Shown one piece after another: positions 20,212 through 34,500 of a DNA stretch of 64,000 nucleotides; the stretch's first letter is position 1, and each line of letters begins with the position of its first letter. The DNA is from Stenopsyche tienmushanensis (Eukaryota; Arthropoda; Insecta; Trichoptera; Stenopsychidae): the NCBI GenBank assembly GCA_008973525.1, contig WACJ01000124.1, forward strand, positions 124,001 to 188,000, read 5' to 3'. The position numbers were made by a program, and so were the translations under genes. The notes beneath the pieces are model-generated. The model was given only the letters and a program-made list of their open reading frames with translations. It had not been told where the DNA came from and searched no databases.

Positions 20212-21259
20212 AAAATAAATATCATTATGTAATTTAACAAACTGGGGATTCAAATAATTTTTAAGTAGTCGATCTGTAAAAAAACATTAGTTAAATATCA
20301 CATAGTCAGAGTAAGCAATTTTTTTATAAATTTAGTAGTTAATAATAAATAAATAACACTGGGAGTTTGATTAGTTATAGACTTATTTGTTTTCCTGTCC
20401 TTGGCAGAGATCATATTGAATGCTATGAAGAAAAAAAAGATTTTTTATGTGGCTGTTACTATTCTAGATCTTTGTTTTATTGAACCTTTATTATATGTAC
20501 AAAAACTAAACTACCATACCGACCCTTGGTTCCTTTAAAAACTAAACTACCAAAGATACATTTTAATGAGATATCCTTTCATTTTACATGAAAATGTGGT
20601 CCAACTCTACGGCTGTGGGCTCGTTATTTTAATATTTAAAATACGGTGTGTTGTGAAATATGTTGACTTTGAACTAAAAACTAACATAATTCTTCCTAGT
20701 CTTGTGTTTGTCAAAAATATGTGTTGTTTTACACGTATAATCAACAGAATTGTAATGAAAATAATGTTTAAAATTGATAACCCTTCCAAGCATATTTTAT
20801 CGATTAAAACTATAAAGGTATGTCAATATTTTATTAGAAATTTTCTAGAAGAAGTCTAGAAGTCTACGTGAAGTCAAAAATATTTACAAGGTGCAGTCTT
20901 GTTGAGAGAATACTGTTTAAGATCTGCATTTTGTTTAAATTATTAGCCATTTTGAATTGAATTTTCATGCTTTGGATCAAAACTCGAGCGGAAAGCAAAT
21001 TTCAGCGATTATGGCAATTCAAATCATAACCTGAGGAGGTTGTTGTTTTTTTATGTCTACTCATTGTTTCAAATATTTTGTGAATTTTTACTTCAACTAG
21101 CTAGGTGGATAAACGATTGAATTCTATTTAAATCATGAAAAGCTTGCAAATAATATTTGGTTGGGATTTACTAACAAAGTACAACATTAAATTCAAAGTT
21201 ATTGGTGTATAATGATATCGAATGATGCAATAGATATTTTTTTAGGTGTCTTTTTTAAG
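20212..21259. other. AT-rich DNA, nothing recognised
   Basis: Contains one 97-codon AT-rich frame near 20566-20859 that looks like chance. No repeats shared with the window. Confidence 0.4.
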
Positions 21260-21410
21260 GTGGTGTAACCCCTTTTATGGGATTATTACCAACCATGTTG
21301 ACATGATTTTTCATAGCGTATATGTATTTTAAAAATGTGGTCACCAGTCACACCTGCTGTAGATTTAAACTCTAGATGGTTGAGTTACGAGCCCAATCGT
21401 TTAACCGCGC
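21260..21410 (-). repeat. tRNA-derived SINE-like repeat, copy 2 (best copy)
   Basis: On the minus strand it begins GCGCGGTTAAACGATTGGGC (A-box-like), continues CTCGTAACTCAACCATC, then AGAGTTTAAATCT at the B-box position (decayed from a GGTTCGAATCC type), then a unique body ending GGGGTTACACC. Length is about 150 bp. It has no frame and is shared with 1981-2075 and 51940-52057. Confidence 0.65.
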
Positions 21411-24400
21411 AATCAAAAAAATACATTTTAAATGGAACTTGCATGTATGTATTTGTATATTGAAAAATTTGGTGAAGCTTCAGAATAAATATAAATTTTA
21501 GGCCGCAATGAGATTACTATTTATTTTTCGTCATAAAAATATGACGCAATGTACTCCCAAAAGCGGCAGGATATTTACCTCACATTTTTGAAGTGATCTG
21601 AATTTCCAGGAAGTGAAATTTTCGGACCAGTGACCAGGATGAAGAGAAAGTGTTGAATACGTTTCACGTATGACTGACTAAATTCTACCGCAGTTGTAGT
21701 CGCAATACCACCGAAACGATGAAATATTTTATGAAATCACCAACATTTCAGGAATCATTTGAATATAAAAGCGTTCACAGACATTCATATACTTAATATA
21801 CCGTTATTATGAATGTATTTTCATTTTGGGCGTTTTTCAGAGGTGCTCCTGGGAGGGTGGCCGCTTCCTATTACACCTGTATCTAATGCTCCTTCCTTGA
21901 GTTGGTTACGTAGATTTCCGTTTATATAAGAATTTATGGTTGAGTCTCTGGATAGGTACGAATTAACCCATTATAGCATTGTTCCTTTGGGACTTTAACA
22001 TTCGCACAACGGCGTTTCGAAAACGAATTAATGTCGTTGTGTGGAGCTCGATCGCAGAAGCAGGCACAAAAGCGTAAAAATTTACTCGTATCTATCATAA
22101 ATAAGTCTCTTTTTGGTATCGATTTGGGCATAATTATACGTTTTACTAAATTAAACACTTAATAATGATGAAAACGCTCTTTATGAAAAGTCTCAAAAGA
22201 AAAATTTGCAGATGATGTATTTCTTACAAATTCCTAAAAGCTCAATTTAGGCAATTCAAATGCGCTGAAACGGTTTTTTTTCCCTCGGAAGAAGAATGAC
22301 AATGCAGCGTAAAATAAATGACGTCATTTGTCTTCCTGAATATTTGTTTTATGGTAAAAATCCCAAAAGTTTGATCTCATAGTAGACGTTTTTATATGAA
22401 GATAATATATCTTCTTTTTATACGTGAATTTTACAGCCAAATTTTAGATTGCATGAAAAAATACGAATCTCGTTAGATAATTCGTTCTCAAAAATTCAAG
22501 AAGGTCTACCCTTATACATTCTTCATACAAAAATCACAACTCAGATGGTCAGCTCATTTGTAGAATACCTCCAGTAGAACATTTCTAAAAAAAATCTAAG
22601 ACGATCTTTAGGAGAGAAAACCTCTGGGGAAAGTGTTCAAAAGTAGACGGAGCTATTTCAGAGAACAATGTGGGAATATGGGATGAGATCAAATTAAATC
22701 AGGGCTTCTCTATTTTTGCTTCTTACATATAAGAATTATGTTTTACAGATGAAAGAAGATTTTTTAAATATTTATTTTCATACAAATTGATCGAGATAAG
22801 TTATTTATTCTTATGCTTAATTTGATTAATCAATTTGGGTTTTCATTTGAAACATCTACTAATTTTATGTTATGCAATTTAATAAAGGCAGATTTTTTTT
22901 CCGCATTGTAGTATTCATTGATTATATATAAAATATTGTAGCATTGGAAAATTTTCTAAAACTACATTATATTGCATAGATTCAAAGCGAAACTCGGACA
23001 CTTGCTTTATATTTACAGCAATTGCAACAGGAAATATATATTTTTTCATTTAAATATTTTTTCCTTGATAACTTGATTATATATTGTAGTAAAACAATGC
23101 CAAAGTGAAACTCGGATGGATGGATAGCACTATGCTTAAATAACAGAATATCTAACTGAATCTGATTATTAAGATAAATATGACGCAACATTTTCAATAA
23201 ATGGATCCGTTTACTTGTTTTATAGATCAAAGGCTGATTAAATCGTTACGATAATGTCATAGTTATATAATATGATCAGATCATGGAATAAATAAACTGT
23301 TGTTGTAGTAATTGTGAATATATTATTATTATCATCAGCAAACCCCATAAACGAGTTTGTTATTTCAATGAATATATATTATATTATTTAATGTGTTTGA
23401 AGTATTGATGAATATTCGAATCTATCTTACGATTCTACAGAATGTTGAAGTTTCAATGGTACTGACGACATCAGAAAGCATATCATAATAATAATAGCCT
23501 GTAATGAACAGTGACATAATTGGAATCGACTTAGAAGTTCTGAATTGAGCGATCAAATTAAAGCGTGGAACTATTTTAAAGTATAATTTTTCTGAAAGTG
23601 TTGATCGATTAAATTCACCGTAAAATAAAAATTGAATGCGGTCTGTGCGATATGCCCTCACAAGTAAAAATGGATTGATGATTTGAAACAGTGAGTAGGC
23701 ATAGAAAATCGAGAGATTGTTCAGGTCTTGATTTAGATGCAATAATTTTCGAATGAAGTCCCCCATTCATTTTTTTAATATTAGGATGTGATATGTAATT
23801 ACATCACTTGGTTTGGCAAATCATATATAACTGAATGTTATTTCCTATACATGTTGTATCGTTTGATATTAAGTCTTCGTAGAAATATAGTAGATGTAAA
23901 CAATTTTCGAGCGTAGATATTTGATCTTCTTGCTGAAATTCTGATCGCCTCCCCTGGCAAAATAATTTCAAGGGTAAACTCCCTCTCTAAAAAGCTGGAG
24001 AAGCTTTGGGATAGAATATTCATAGAGGACAAAACAAATGGGCGGCATTGGTGAGACTAATGAACCTTCGACCCTCGAGGAAATGGAGACTTTCTGCGAA
24101 CGATGTTGATGCGGATAGTTTCTCACGTCGAAGAGGAATACCTGGACGTATGAAAACCCCATAATTTGTAACGGCTTACATTTTTTATACTAGCCTCCTT
24201 ATTTTGGTAAAACGATGGAAATAAAAAAAATGTATGTAATGGCGCAAGGAACATCTTAAAAGCTACAACGTGCGACCGTCAATATGACGGAACAGAGTGC
24301 AGAGTATTAAGAGATCTTCTGCAAGTTTCACTTATTCATCGGGTCGTCTAACAAGTGGGAGCCAAACATGTCCAATCAGACAAGCGAATATGGCTCACGT

Positions 24401-27400
24401 CTTCTTGTGACCCTAGTTATATGGTTTTACGCAAAGGCATGGGTTTTACCGAAACTGGCGATTGTACACAGGGATGAATTATTAATTGTGCACTTCACAT
24501 AGGTCGTCCGCACATGAGTCTGTTTGCCCCCTGATAAAAGGAAAACACCACCGGAATATAAAGCAGGCCCGCCGCCCACCCCCGAGGGTCTTCGTCGATG
24601 TAAGAAAAATAAACAAATAATAAAAGAGTGCTCCTTTTCAACTAACATTCATCTGAAAGTCTTTATTCGTGTAAGAGATTCTTCCCTTTGTGCGTCTTAT
24701 CAGCGATGCTTATGGACCAAATAAACATACCCCACCTATGAAAGCTTGTTTATTATGAATGCGTATGTCGTTTCATTTTTGTTTTTTTTTTTCATTTTCA
24801 TTAAATTGGAAAAGAAAATGCCAAATTTTTATCTCGTTGTACGACATTTCGGACGTGCTGTCGCGTGCACGTTCATGACCTCGCTGCGAGAGCTATGTTT
24901 AAAAATGATAACTTTATTACTCAGACAATGGCTCGTCTGATTTTCAACAAGAAATCAAGCTCAAAATATCTTACATTTAATTTCAATAAATATATTCAGT
25001 TACATATCTACGTTGCGATTTGATCCAGATTGGATTTTTAAGACGGGCTTACAGCTCCTTGTCGCCATCGTTTTTATTTTTCTCCAATAAAGGTGTCTTT
25101 TTATAACCATTTGAGAGCTACACTCAAACACTTTTATGGTCTCCTCGATATACATACATATTTAAAATGTTATTGCCGAATATATATTCGGAAAGGGATC
25201 CAATCTTACAACCGTCAACGTCTCTAAGCGACTTTTTTGATTGTTATAAAGAAGATATTGTATATCTCCTTAGGATCATAATATTATAAAAAAAAACATT
25301 AACATCTATATTAAGAAAATATATCGTTGATAAATAAGAATAAAAATTCTTTGTTCAATGAAGGTCTCTTCTCGGATTATTTATGTTTTTTGATTTAGAG
25401 TAAAGATCATGACAGGTTTTTTAACACTATTGTTTAATAAAAATGTATTTTATCTCAGAATTAAGTTGAAAATTTGTTCAGAATTTAATAAAATGATTAC
25501 TAAATGATCAGTTATGCAGTCTATTATACCCAAATGGTTTCATCATTATAATTTTAAAATACAGTGGAATTGTTAATTGATTGTCTGTTATTGTCCAGTA
25601 GGGTTTTAAGACATTTTCTCTTTTTGTCAATGGATAACATATTTGTGTATTACATACATATTAGTTTAGCAAAGAATCTCGACGCCAAATTAAACAGTTG
25701 TAATATTATGAAAATAAGGTGTAATAATATATAAGGTTTATCCAAAACAGTAGTCCATTTGTATATAATTAAATTAATAAGTGGCCCTTTCTTAATTTCG
25801 TTCGCCAGTCTTTTTCGTGCACACGGCTCTCTACAAAATCACGTTGTAACCCTTGGGTTAATTAGATTGACCCTAAAAGGTTCTATTATTCTTAACCGAG
25901 AATTACGGATCTCCGGGCGGGAAGGACTTAAATCTACGAGAATCTGAAACAATTTATCAAAGCCTTTCCAGCGCGACTTCCTTTCCGCATAAATAAAAAT
26001 ATACAACACCCTCGAACACTGAGTTACAACTGAGACCTCAGATTTATGTCTAATGAAAATAATTAGATATAAATTTCAGGTCATAATAAATTTTATCAAA
26101 TTGCGCTTGGGGGGCACATTCAAATTGAATTTTATGAAACAAGAAAGACGATGAACACTTTCGGGTTGAAAATAATGGACACTCATTTGCATGGACGTGT
26201 AATAATTCACGAATTTATATCAATGCCGAGGAATTCTCTATAAGGTACGTAGAAGACGTAAATCTTTGAAATGATATCATAGATATGCTTTAAAATAGGG
26301 GGTTGTTTTCGTATGGTTTCATATATTTATTGCCACTTTTTGAAATTATCCGATGAAAAATTACTATGGGAATGTTTTTTATCGTTTTAATGGATACTTA
26401 TCAATTTTTAGCCATTATAAATAAGCTAATGTTGAGGAATTCCAATGAAACAATTATAATGATAATTTAGCTATAAAATGCAATAAGTTGTCATTGAAGA
26501 TTCTCTCAAATCCTCGTCAAATCATCTATCATCCAAATCCACGATCCTGAAATAATTTATATTATCGACGAAAGATTCGAGTCCTTCATAAGCATTATTT
26601 TAAAAATTTGAATTATAATGAAGATTAAGAATTTTGAACAAAAATTTGATGAAGATTATCTTATACATTATTTGTGTAATGACTGTTTTTCGTTCCCGCT
26701 TACATTAAAATTGAAAATTTATAAGCAATCTAACATTGCTTTTAAAATCTGATGTTGAAGTTACGAGGCATCAATTTTACAGTAAGGACACGGGATCGTG
26801 TGTCTTTTTTATATCCTGTAATAAAAAATAAAATGCGGTGAACGACATTTTTAATGCAGCAGACGTAGCACAACTTAACAGCCGGCTTGAGAATCTGCCA
26901 ATAGAATTCTTCAAGCTATTCTGCTAGCTAGATTTCTATATGTAGAAGATTTTATCAATGTCGAAAAGGAAATACTTCAATAAGTCCAATCCTTAAGAAA
27001 TATCCGTAGTAAGCTTGAGGCAAAATGTTTTCCGTAGGATTGCTTGCGGCAAGATACATCAATAGTCGTACAACATTTCTTAATATGTATTGATATATAT
27101 TTATGAGATACAAGTATATTAATATGTTATTGTTGAAAGAAGGATAATTAAATTAACTAGCTTAACTATAAAGTACTTAATGTCTGTTTACATGAAATGG
27201 TCTTTGACATATAGTTTTGCATACAATTATAATATCAGCATACTGCCAGAAAGTTATAACTAGTTTCTCTTTAGGAATAATATTCTCAAAAGTTTGATTG
27301 CTTTCACTAACGACGACCAACTTTTTCAAACATCAGCATCAAAGTCGCAGAGTTGATTTGGAGGTGTTTAAAAAATACCCGTACTTGGTGATATATTTAT

Positions 27401-29673
27401 TCTTTAATTTATAATCATGGTTATAGTTAAAAAAAAACAGCTTTTATAAGGTGCTTTTAATAGCATAATTAATGTTTTTAAAAAAGATTTGAAAAAATAT
27501 AAAAGAATAGTAGTCATAGCTTTTATATGTTGGTAGATGATGATCATTACGATCACATAAACTAATATTTTTGTATTAGTTTATAAATTTACATGTTAGA
27601 ATTATTTTTACTTATATCTAATCAGACATTTTAAGCCAAAGAAGAATCATAAATCTTTCTCTAAGAGCTTTTATTATTTAATTATTGAAAACGGATCCTA
27701 AGTCTATAAGACTACAAAATAAATTTCATCAAAATATACTTTTAATTCAACGTGAAAGAGCAAAACTTTGAACTTTTTTCGATAAGAACCTTCATTGCTT
27801 TCACACATTGGATCCAAAATTGACATTTTATGTAATAAATCTAATCTGGATAATCTGTCTAATATCCCAATATTTAGAGAATTTGAATCGATTTTATAAA
27901 TTTTATGCTCCATAGTGTTATGTAGCTTGACTCACGTAAGAGCTTTGAAAGCTCCCGACTGAAAAAAATCATAAATCCATCTCTATATCGAACTGTAGCA
28001 ATAAAAATATTAATGTACTGTATTTTGAATAACATATGTATTATTTAATGTCTGCACTATTAAAATAATGATTAATTTTGGCCTTTGATATAGAACCATT
28101 GAAGCTTAAAACTTTGCCCTCGAGACGTTAGTTCATGCTGAACGTGATCTATTGTATGCTTAATTTTAACACAGACGTTTGGAGACCCTGATTTAAGATT
28201 GTTATTATTTCTCAAAAGGCTTAAATTCGAAGGCTGTACACGCCCTGTGTGTTGAGTTTTTTTTATTTCGTAAGCTCCCTTGCGAGAATGAAACAATGAA
28301 ACAAGTTTTCTGATCAAGGTTCCCTTGAAACCTTAAAACGCCCTTTTGTTCTTTTGCTCGTTGCAGGAAAAATGGATTCATAAAACTGAATACAAATTCG
28401 AGAAATTTTCCGAAAAAGATCAATTGTTGGTTTGAAAGGATTTTTTTAATTCATCGATGATTTGACTCTTTTTATATAATTGTAATATTAGTTTCATACA
28501 ATCCACATTTTTTCCCTATTTAAGGATGAACTTTTTTAAACGATCTTATGATTTCATTCTCGAGCATGTTTGAAAGTTCTCAATATAAAATGGATTTTAA
28601 TTAAAAATTATTTTTAAAATATACACGAAATATGCAAAGTTAACAAAGGATTTAAACGGTAAAAAATATTTAAACAAATCGCATTATGTATTAAATTATG
28701 TTTTCTTTGATGTGATGATATTTATTGGTAAAATTAAAGGACGTAGGTAAATAATAAACATGTATTTAGCTATGTATCATTAATATTTGGTTGATCCACC
28801 CTTGATATTTTTAATAGCAGCGGTTTTTCCTGGATGTTTTATTTTACCCGCGCTGTTTCTTGTATCAAGTGATCGGTTTGGAATTAAAACAAAAAACTGA
28901 AACAAACTATAGCAATATGAATTACTAAGACTCAAATTCAAAATTGATTACATTTATATTCTTTATGTCATTCATAGGGCATGTCAGAAATGTATATAGC
29001 AAACGTTTCTTTGAATTAAATTTGTGTATGATACCGAAATTGACTATCAATTTATCGCATTCCATAACAAAGAAAGAGTTTCCAAGATGAAATATCCGAT
29101 TTCATATCCTTTCATCGAGTCCATTACGATAATAAAGACCTACGTTTTTTTTCAAAGTTATTCAATATTTTGCATTTTATCTATCCAATCAAATAATGTC
29201 GTTAAATCACTGATTCAATCTAAATATCTTTACACATTTTGATTCAATAAGCGTGTTTAAATTAGATTATTTTTAATACAATTGAGTGCAAATTAGCAAG
29301 GCAATGCCTGCTAATGAAATACAGTTAAATATTTCCCATATCTATTCATATAAACATAGTTCAAAACATATACAGAATTACGTAAATATCATAAATACTT
29401 GTTCGACTATACTTTGACAGCTAGGTGAGTTATGGCTTAAACTTTACATACGAAAAATCTTCCAAAAGTAAATGATAAATATGTGAATAAAATACAATGA
29501 TACATGACCTAGTAGAAGCTTTTATGCTATTTTTAAAAAAATATTTAAAAAAAAAAATAAAAAGGGTTATCGTATTTACTCTATTGGCCGAATGTTGGAA
29601 TAATGGTTTGATCCTGACTTTTACTTCAAATTTAAATTGTGGAAAACATTTTCACCATATAAAAAAATTCGGG
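21411..29673. other. 8 kb of AT-rich DNA without recognised genes
   Basis: All open frames are short, AT-rich and unlike known domains. Slightly GC-richer patches at about 24290-24610 and 25780-25950 might be regulatory or exonic but have no supporting motif. The region is compatible with intron or intergenic DNA. Confidence 0.45.
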
Positions 29674-29803
29674 AGATCGATTGTCTCGATCCAGATCTCT
29701 TTTTCTGGATTTGAAAAATTAAAAACTAAGGCAATTAATAAAATCGTGTAAGGACGCCCGTGACTGATTGATTTATATTGCAATAATAATTAAATTATAA
29801 TTT
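29674..29803 (+). repeat. Dispersed repeat D, copy 2
   Basis: Same word order as 19272-19400 and in the same orientation. Not followed by the LINE-tail repeat here, so repeat D is a separate unit. Confidence 0.6.
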
Positions 29804-31190
29804 ACAAATAATGATTATTTTGCTACTCACTCATAGATTGTCTCTTTTCCTATATGAATTATATCCAAATAATCTTATCTTTATTTAATTTTATTTAATG
29901 GGAATCCACCATATGAAAAATCCTTTCATTACTATGGTGATCGTCTACGTCGGAAATACCGAATATGGTATATTCATCATTTATCATTTACTCTACTAAA
30001 ATAATATTAATATACAAAATTAATGTGTCGATCGATGAAATGGGTTCCATTTGGCATGGTTGAAATACATAATGAAGTGTGTGGATATGTTAGCATCTGT
30101 TGTTATAAAATGACAGAGGTTCCATATAAATTATTTTGTGATGCACCAAATATGTCACAAATATTTGATCAATGATGCAAAATTCTGATTTTTTATTTGG
30201 CGAAATAAAATTCAACGTAATGGGAGGTTTTCTTTCCTGCCATTTTTTTAAAATTATATAATACGAAGCTTAAATCATAACTGGGTGATAATTTTATTAC
30301 AATGTTAGAAACGCACAGAGAGAGGTTGGTTAACAAACCTAGGCCAAATTCAAGAGGGAAGTTTCGAAATCGGTTCGCGCGAAACGTGATTTTGTCTAAG
30401 TCGAGCAGAGGTGTTCAATGCGGAATTTTAACGTTATTCGTTTAAATAAAAAGCATATTCATATAAAAAAAATACAATATTAAATTATGAACATAAAGCC
30501 ACGAAGCCACGGTTCCAAGTGTGGCACGATGTTATGACACCCAATAAAAATTGATAATTTATTCTTATACATACAAATTGAATTTTAATTTGGTGTATTT
30601 TATATGTATATTTGTTATGTGGATTTCTAAGAGACTTTCATGTCAGATTCGACATGTCGAAAATTTAAAGTGGGTAGAAGTTTTGATTGATAGTTGTAAA
30701 CATAACGTACAATAAATAAAATAGACAAACCGTCATTGGTTTAAATTATATACAATAGTAAATATGTAGAATATACAGTTATAACACATTATTACAAATA
30801 TAAAAAAAACTTATATTTGTGATTGTTAGCAATAATGATCATCATATTGTTTACAAATATGTGTGTAATAATTCATTTAAAAAATACATGATGTACGCAT
30901 TTTATAAGATATTTGCCGAGTTGTGTAGAGAGAAATTTACAAAATATAAAAGGGTTAATATAATGAGCTAATCAAAAACAGAATTGCATAAAAAGAATAT
31001 ATGGTTTGAATTGTTTCATTATTACGAAATATAATCGAATAAATATTGATATTTTATAATTTTGTTATGTATTTATCTTTAACTTCTTCGACCTTCAACT
31101 TTATAGTAATCGGTTATTATTTATATTTAAAAAAATGGTTTTTGCCGGTTTGAGGTAGGATTCGTTATGCAATGATTGACCCCAAGGTAA
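29804..31190. other. AT-rich DNA, nothing recognised
   Basis: No frame or repeat seen. Confidence 0.4.
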
Positions 31191-31194
31191 TGTG

Positions 31195-31500
31195 GGCTAC
31201 ATAGTTTGGAACCCCTAGAGATGGTGGGCGGGTTCGGTGGTGGCAGGTAGTGTGGGAAGGTGTCCGGAGGCTGCGAGAGGATCCGCCCCGGTGGCCCCCT
31301 GCGGCCTCCCGAGGCCCCCCAGTGCCCCCTCGCTCGCTCGTTCCGGACCTCATACCTTGCGCCTCCTGCTGGATCGATCCCGTCGCGGCCTCAGGGCGTC
31401 CCGCCCCCTTACGACCGGCTCCAATATTCACGTACTGTGAAACACCACGTTTAACTGCCTGCCTCAGAGAAATATGCACTATTTAGGACCCGGATTCGAA
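31195..31500. other. Isolated GC-rich island of unknown nature
   Basis: A 300-bp block is sharply richer in G and C than its flanks (runs such as GGCCCCCCAGTGCCCCCTCG). Several frames are open on both strands because stops are rare in such composition, and none shows a domain. A B-box-like GGATTCGAATTG lies at its right edge (31491-31502), which might mark a tRNA-derived repeat. A regulatory CpG island or an imported element are alternatives. Confidence 0.35.
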
Positions 31501-34500
31501 TTGTGGGGAGACTTCAAAAAAATCTTTCTCCCGTGGGTGCCTACTAAATTGTATGGTGTCACGTAACTCTTTAATGGTCACAGAAACAGTTAGGTAAGGT
31601 CGTCAAAACAACATCTTTTGTTAGTCGGAATGCTTGATAATATTGCGTGTACGTTTAGCTTTCAATTTTAAATGCTTGTTGTAATCATCCCTTTATTTTG
31701 ATTGATTAAAAATCTCAATGAAAATTAAAAAGTCAGGTTCTGCAATAATTTTATTTTCTTTCACATAAAATATATATAAAATATGCTTTGAAAATATTTA
31801 AAATATCAAAAATTCTACAATATTATGTATTTTGCTCATATTTCATGCTATGCACTCATAAATATGATTGTCAATGCTTCTACAGAACTCTTAGAGGGCT
31901 TAAAGTATGAAAATCTCTCCCATATTTGCCCTATTTTATTTAATGTCATTTGTAAAAACTTTTATACTTCTGTTGAAATATAATTATGTATGAATTATTT
32001 GTCGACATTAGAAATGCAATGAAACTGGGAATCAAAATAATGAAATTAAAAATGTACTTAAAATTAGGGCTAGATAATAATCTTAGTGAAAGCAAACAAA
32101 TATTATTCAAGCAAGATTAGAGAAAAATCGACATTTTTCTATGATAAGTGGTTGATTTATTTATAAGGAGTGTCGTTCAAAATACCAAAGAACAAATGTT
32201 GATAATCGAAATCCTCTTAAATAAAGTAAAATTTACAGATACAAATATGTTGTTAAAACTATCTGAACAAATAGATTTGGTATTTGACAAAAGCATTTTA
32301 ATGGAATAAAAGTATGATATATATTAACTGTATATTAATTGGTTTACAAAAGTCATATCTCAGAATAAGTCAAAATTTTAACAAAATTTGAGAGTCTTTT
32401 ATGTCAAAATGAACTTAGATATGATCATTTTTTTAAAAGCAGTCCTATTCTAATTGTATTTATAAACATGCGTTGTAACACGTTACATTGGCCGATACCA
32501 TTAGCAATTATGTAACTATGAGATAAAATAGATATTGATCAAGTATACAATAGATATTATTGATTAATGGAGATTATTTTTTGAAAATTATAAATATCAG
32601 TGGGGGAGCAAATTTTTAGTAGACGCGCCAAATGCTTGGTAGGTCTAGAACAGATCACAGCATAGAAAGCAAAATAAACTGGCTCAAATCCAGACATGGC
32701 TATTTGTTTTTCTCATTTAGGAAAATTTATCGACAATCGAACTGCGAAAGCTTCTAAAACTTAATTGAACGACGCCATATTCGATCGTCATATTTTATAC
32801 CGTATAGAGCTTGTACGATAAATAAAGCATCGAATGCAAATTTTCTTATTAGCATTCGATGTTAAAGATTATGGGTATCTAAACGATAAAATTCTCATTT
32901 TATTAACGGAGGAAAGCACTTTAGTCAGAACGTATAAAAATGCAATGGTCTTTCATTTATCGCACCGTTAAAATCCTGTTCTTGAGAGCTAACAAATGTG
33001 AAAATCATCAAATTCTTTTAAGGATAGTAAGAATAGTTATTCTGAAAATATGTAATAGAAAGTCCTTTCAGCGCCTTATTATTATTTAATACTTTAATTA
33101 TTTCGATAAAATAATGGTGATTGGTTTGGAGATTAGTGTCATTGATTAACGTATTTCGCTTTGATGAAATTTTATTTTAGGCAACGCTTTGATGGGATGA
33201 AATCGTATTAAAATATAATCCTTTCATGAAAAAAATCCTCACGAAAAACTGTCGATATTCATTAATTTCAACCCTTATTGAATTTAAAAAAATCACTCGG
33301 CTAAAATACAGGTATTTTTTTATAATGAACGCGAATACAGGTCAAATATCGCTATATTGGAGCTCATGACACCGTAAACATAATTATGTCAAATACAGAA
33401 GACAAACATAATTTTTGGATTGTGAATTAAATAACATTTTATACTCCCTTCAACGTATTAATTTAATGTGTTATTTAATTCGCCATTTTAACTTTTCTTA
33501 TTTTTGTTTTCAAGAATTGAGATTTTCTTTTAGTGCCTAAATACTATCAATGCTTTTACTGAACACCGGCTATATAAATAATATAATGTCTCATTAACAC
33601 GAGATTTAGTAATACTTTTTGAATAATGGTAGCTAAATATATTACTATGGTATATGACTTTTATGAATATTTTATCGATGAAAACATTTCTTGATGTGTC
33701 TTTTTACTAAATGGATGAACTCATACATGTGCCTTTCTGTATAGAAATTTTTCACGATAAGCATATGAGAAAATAAGGGATATGATTGAGAATATAAAGA
33801 ATACACCCTAAGAATAAATATATAGAAAATATTCACGAGTGAAATTGATTCAACGAATATATTGGCAAGATTTGAGATTGCATAAGAGTAGAAAAATAGA
33901 AGAGCAAAAGCTTCCTTTGAAAACTTTCTTAATTGAGTTTGCGCCAGACAAATGTTCGATTTGTGTCGTATGCAACTTGCTTAATCTGAAAGTTGAGAAA
34001 ATTTAATAACCTCTTCTCATGTAAGAGAACACCCTTGGAGCGTACTTAATATTACCTGTTTGTATAAATTATGAGTGTATGTACACATACAAAATGATAT
34101 ATGAAAACTTGTGTGAAGATAATTTGTTTGTCCTAGCTTCGTATGCTCGATGACCCAGTTTTAGGTATTATTTCACTTTGATAATAAAATATGTATTTTT
34201 TTAAACATTCTGTACGTTAAGACTACTAGTGAGTATTATTCGAATTTATAACCTATCCACCCATGTATCTTTGAAAGAAATGTATACAATAATGTTTTAT
34301 ATTAAGAGTTTAAAGGGATCCTTTTTTCTTAAGACTGTAAGTGATAATTGTATTCATTAAATAAATAAAAAATAGGAATGAGAGATGACATTTCAAGTCC
34401 ACGTTGTTACCTGGTGATCACGGATATCATTATAAATCGTAAAAATCCGCTTTCTTACACACCAATTCAAAGTATGTTTTCTTGATATTTCTAAAATAAA

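Noticed and set aside
23422..23766. 114-codon minus frame
   Set aside because: No recognisable domain, splice signals or repeat similarity; length is within chance for the amount of sequence.
31165..31486. Overlapping frames on both strands in the GC-rich block
   Set aside because: Stops are rare in GC-rich sequence; the Pro/Arg/Gly-rich translations show no motif.
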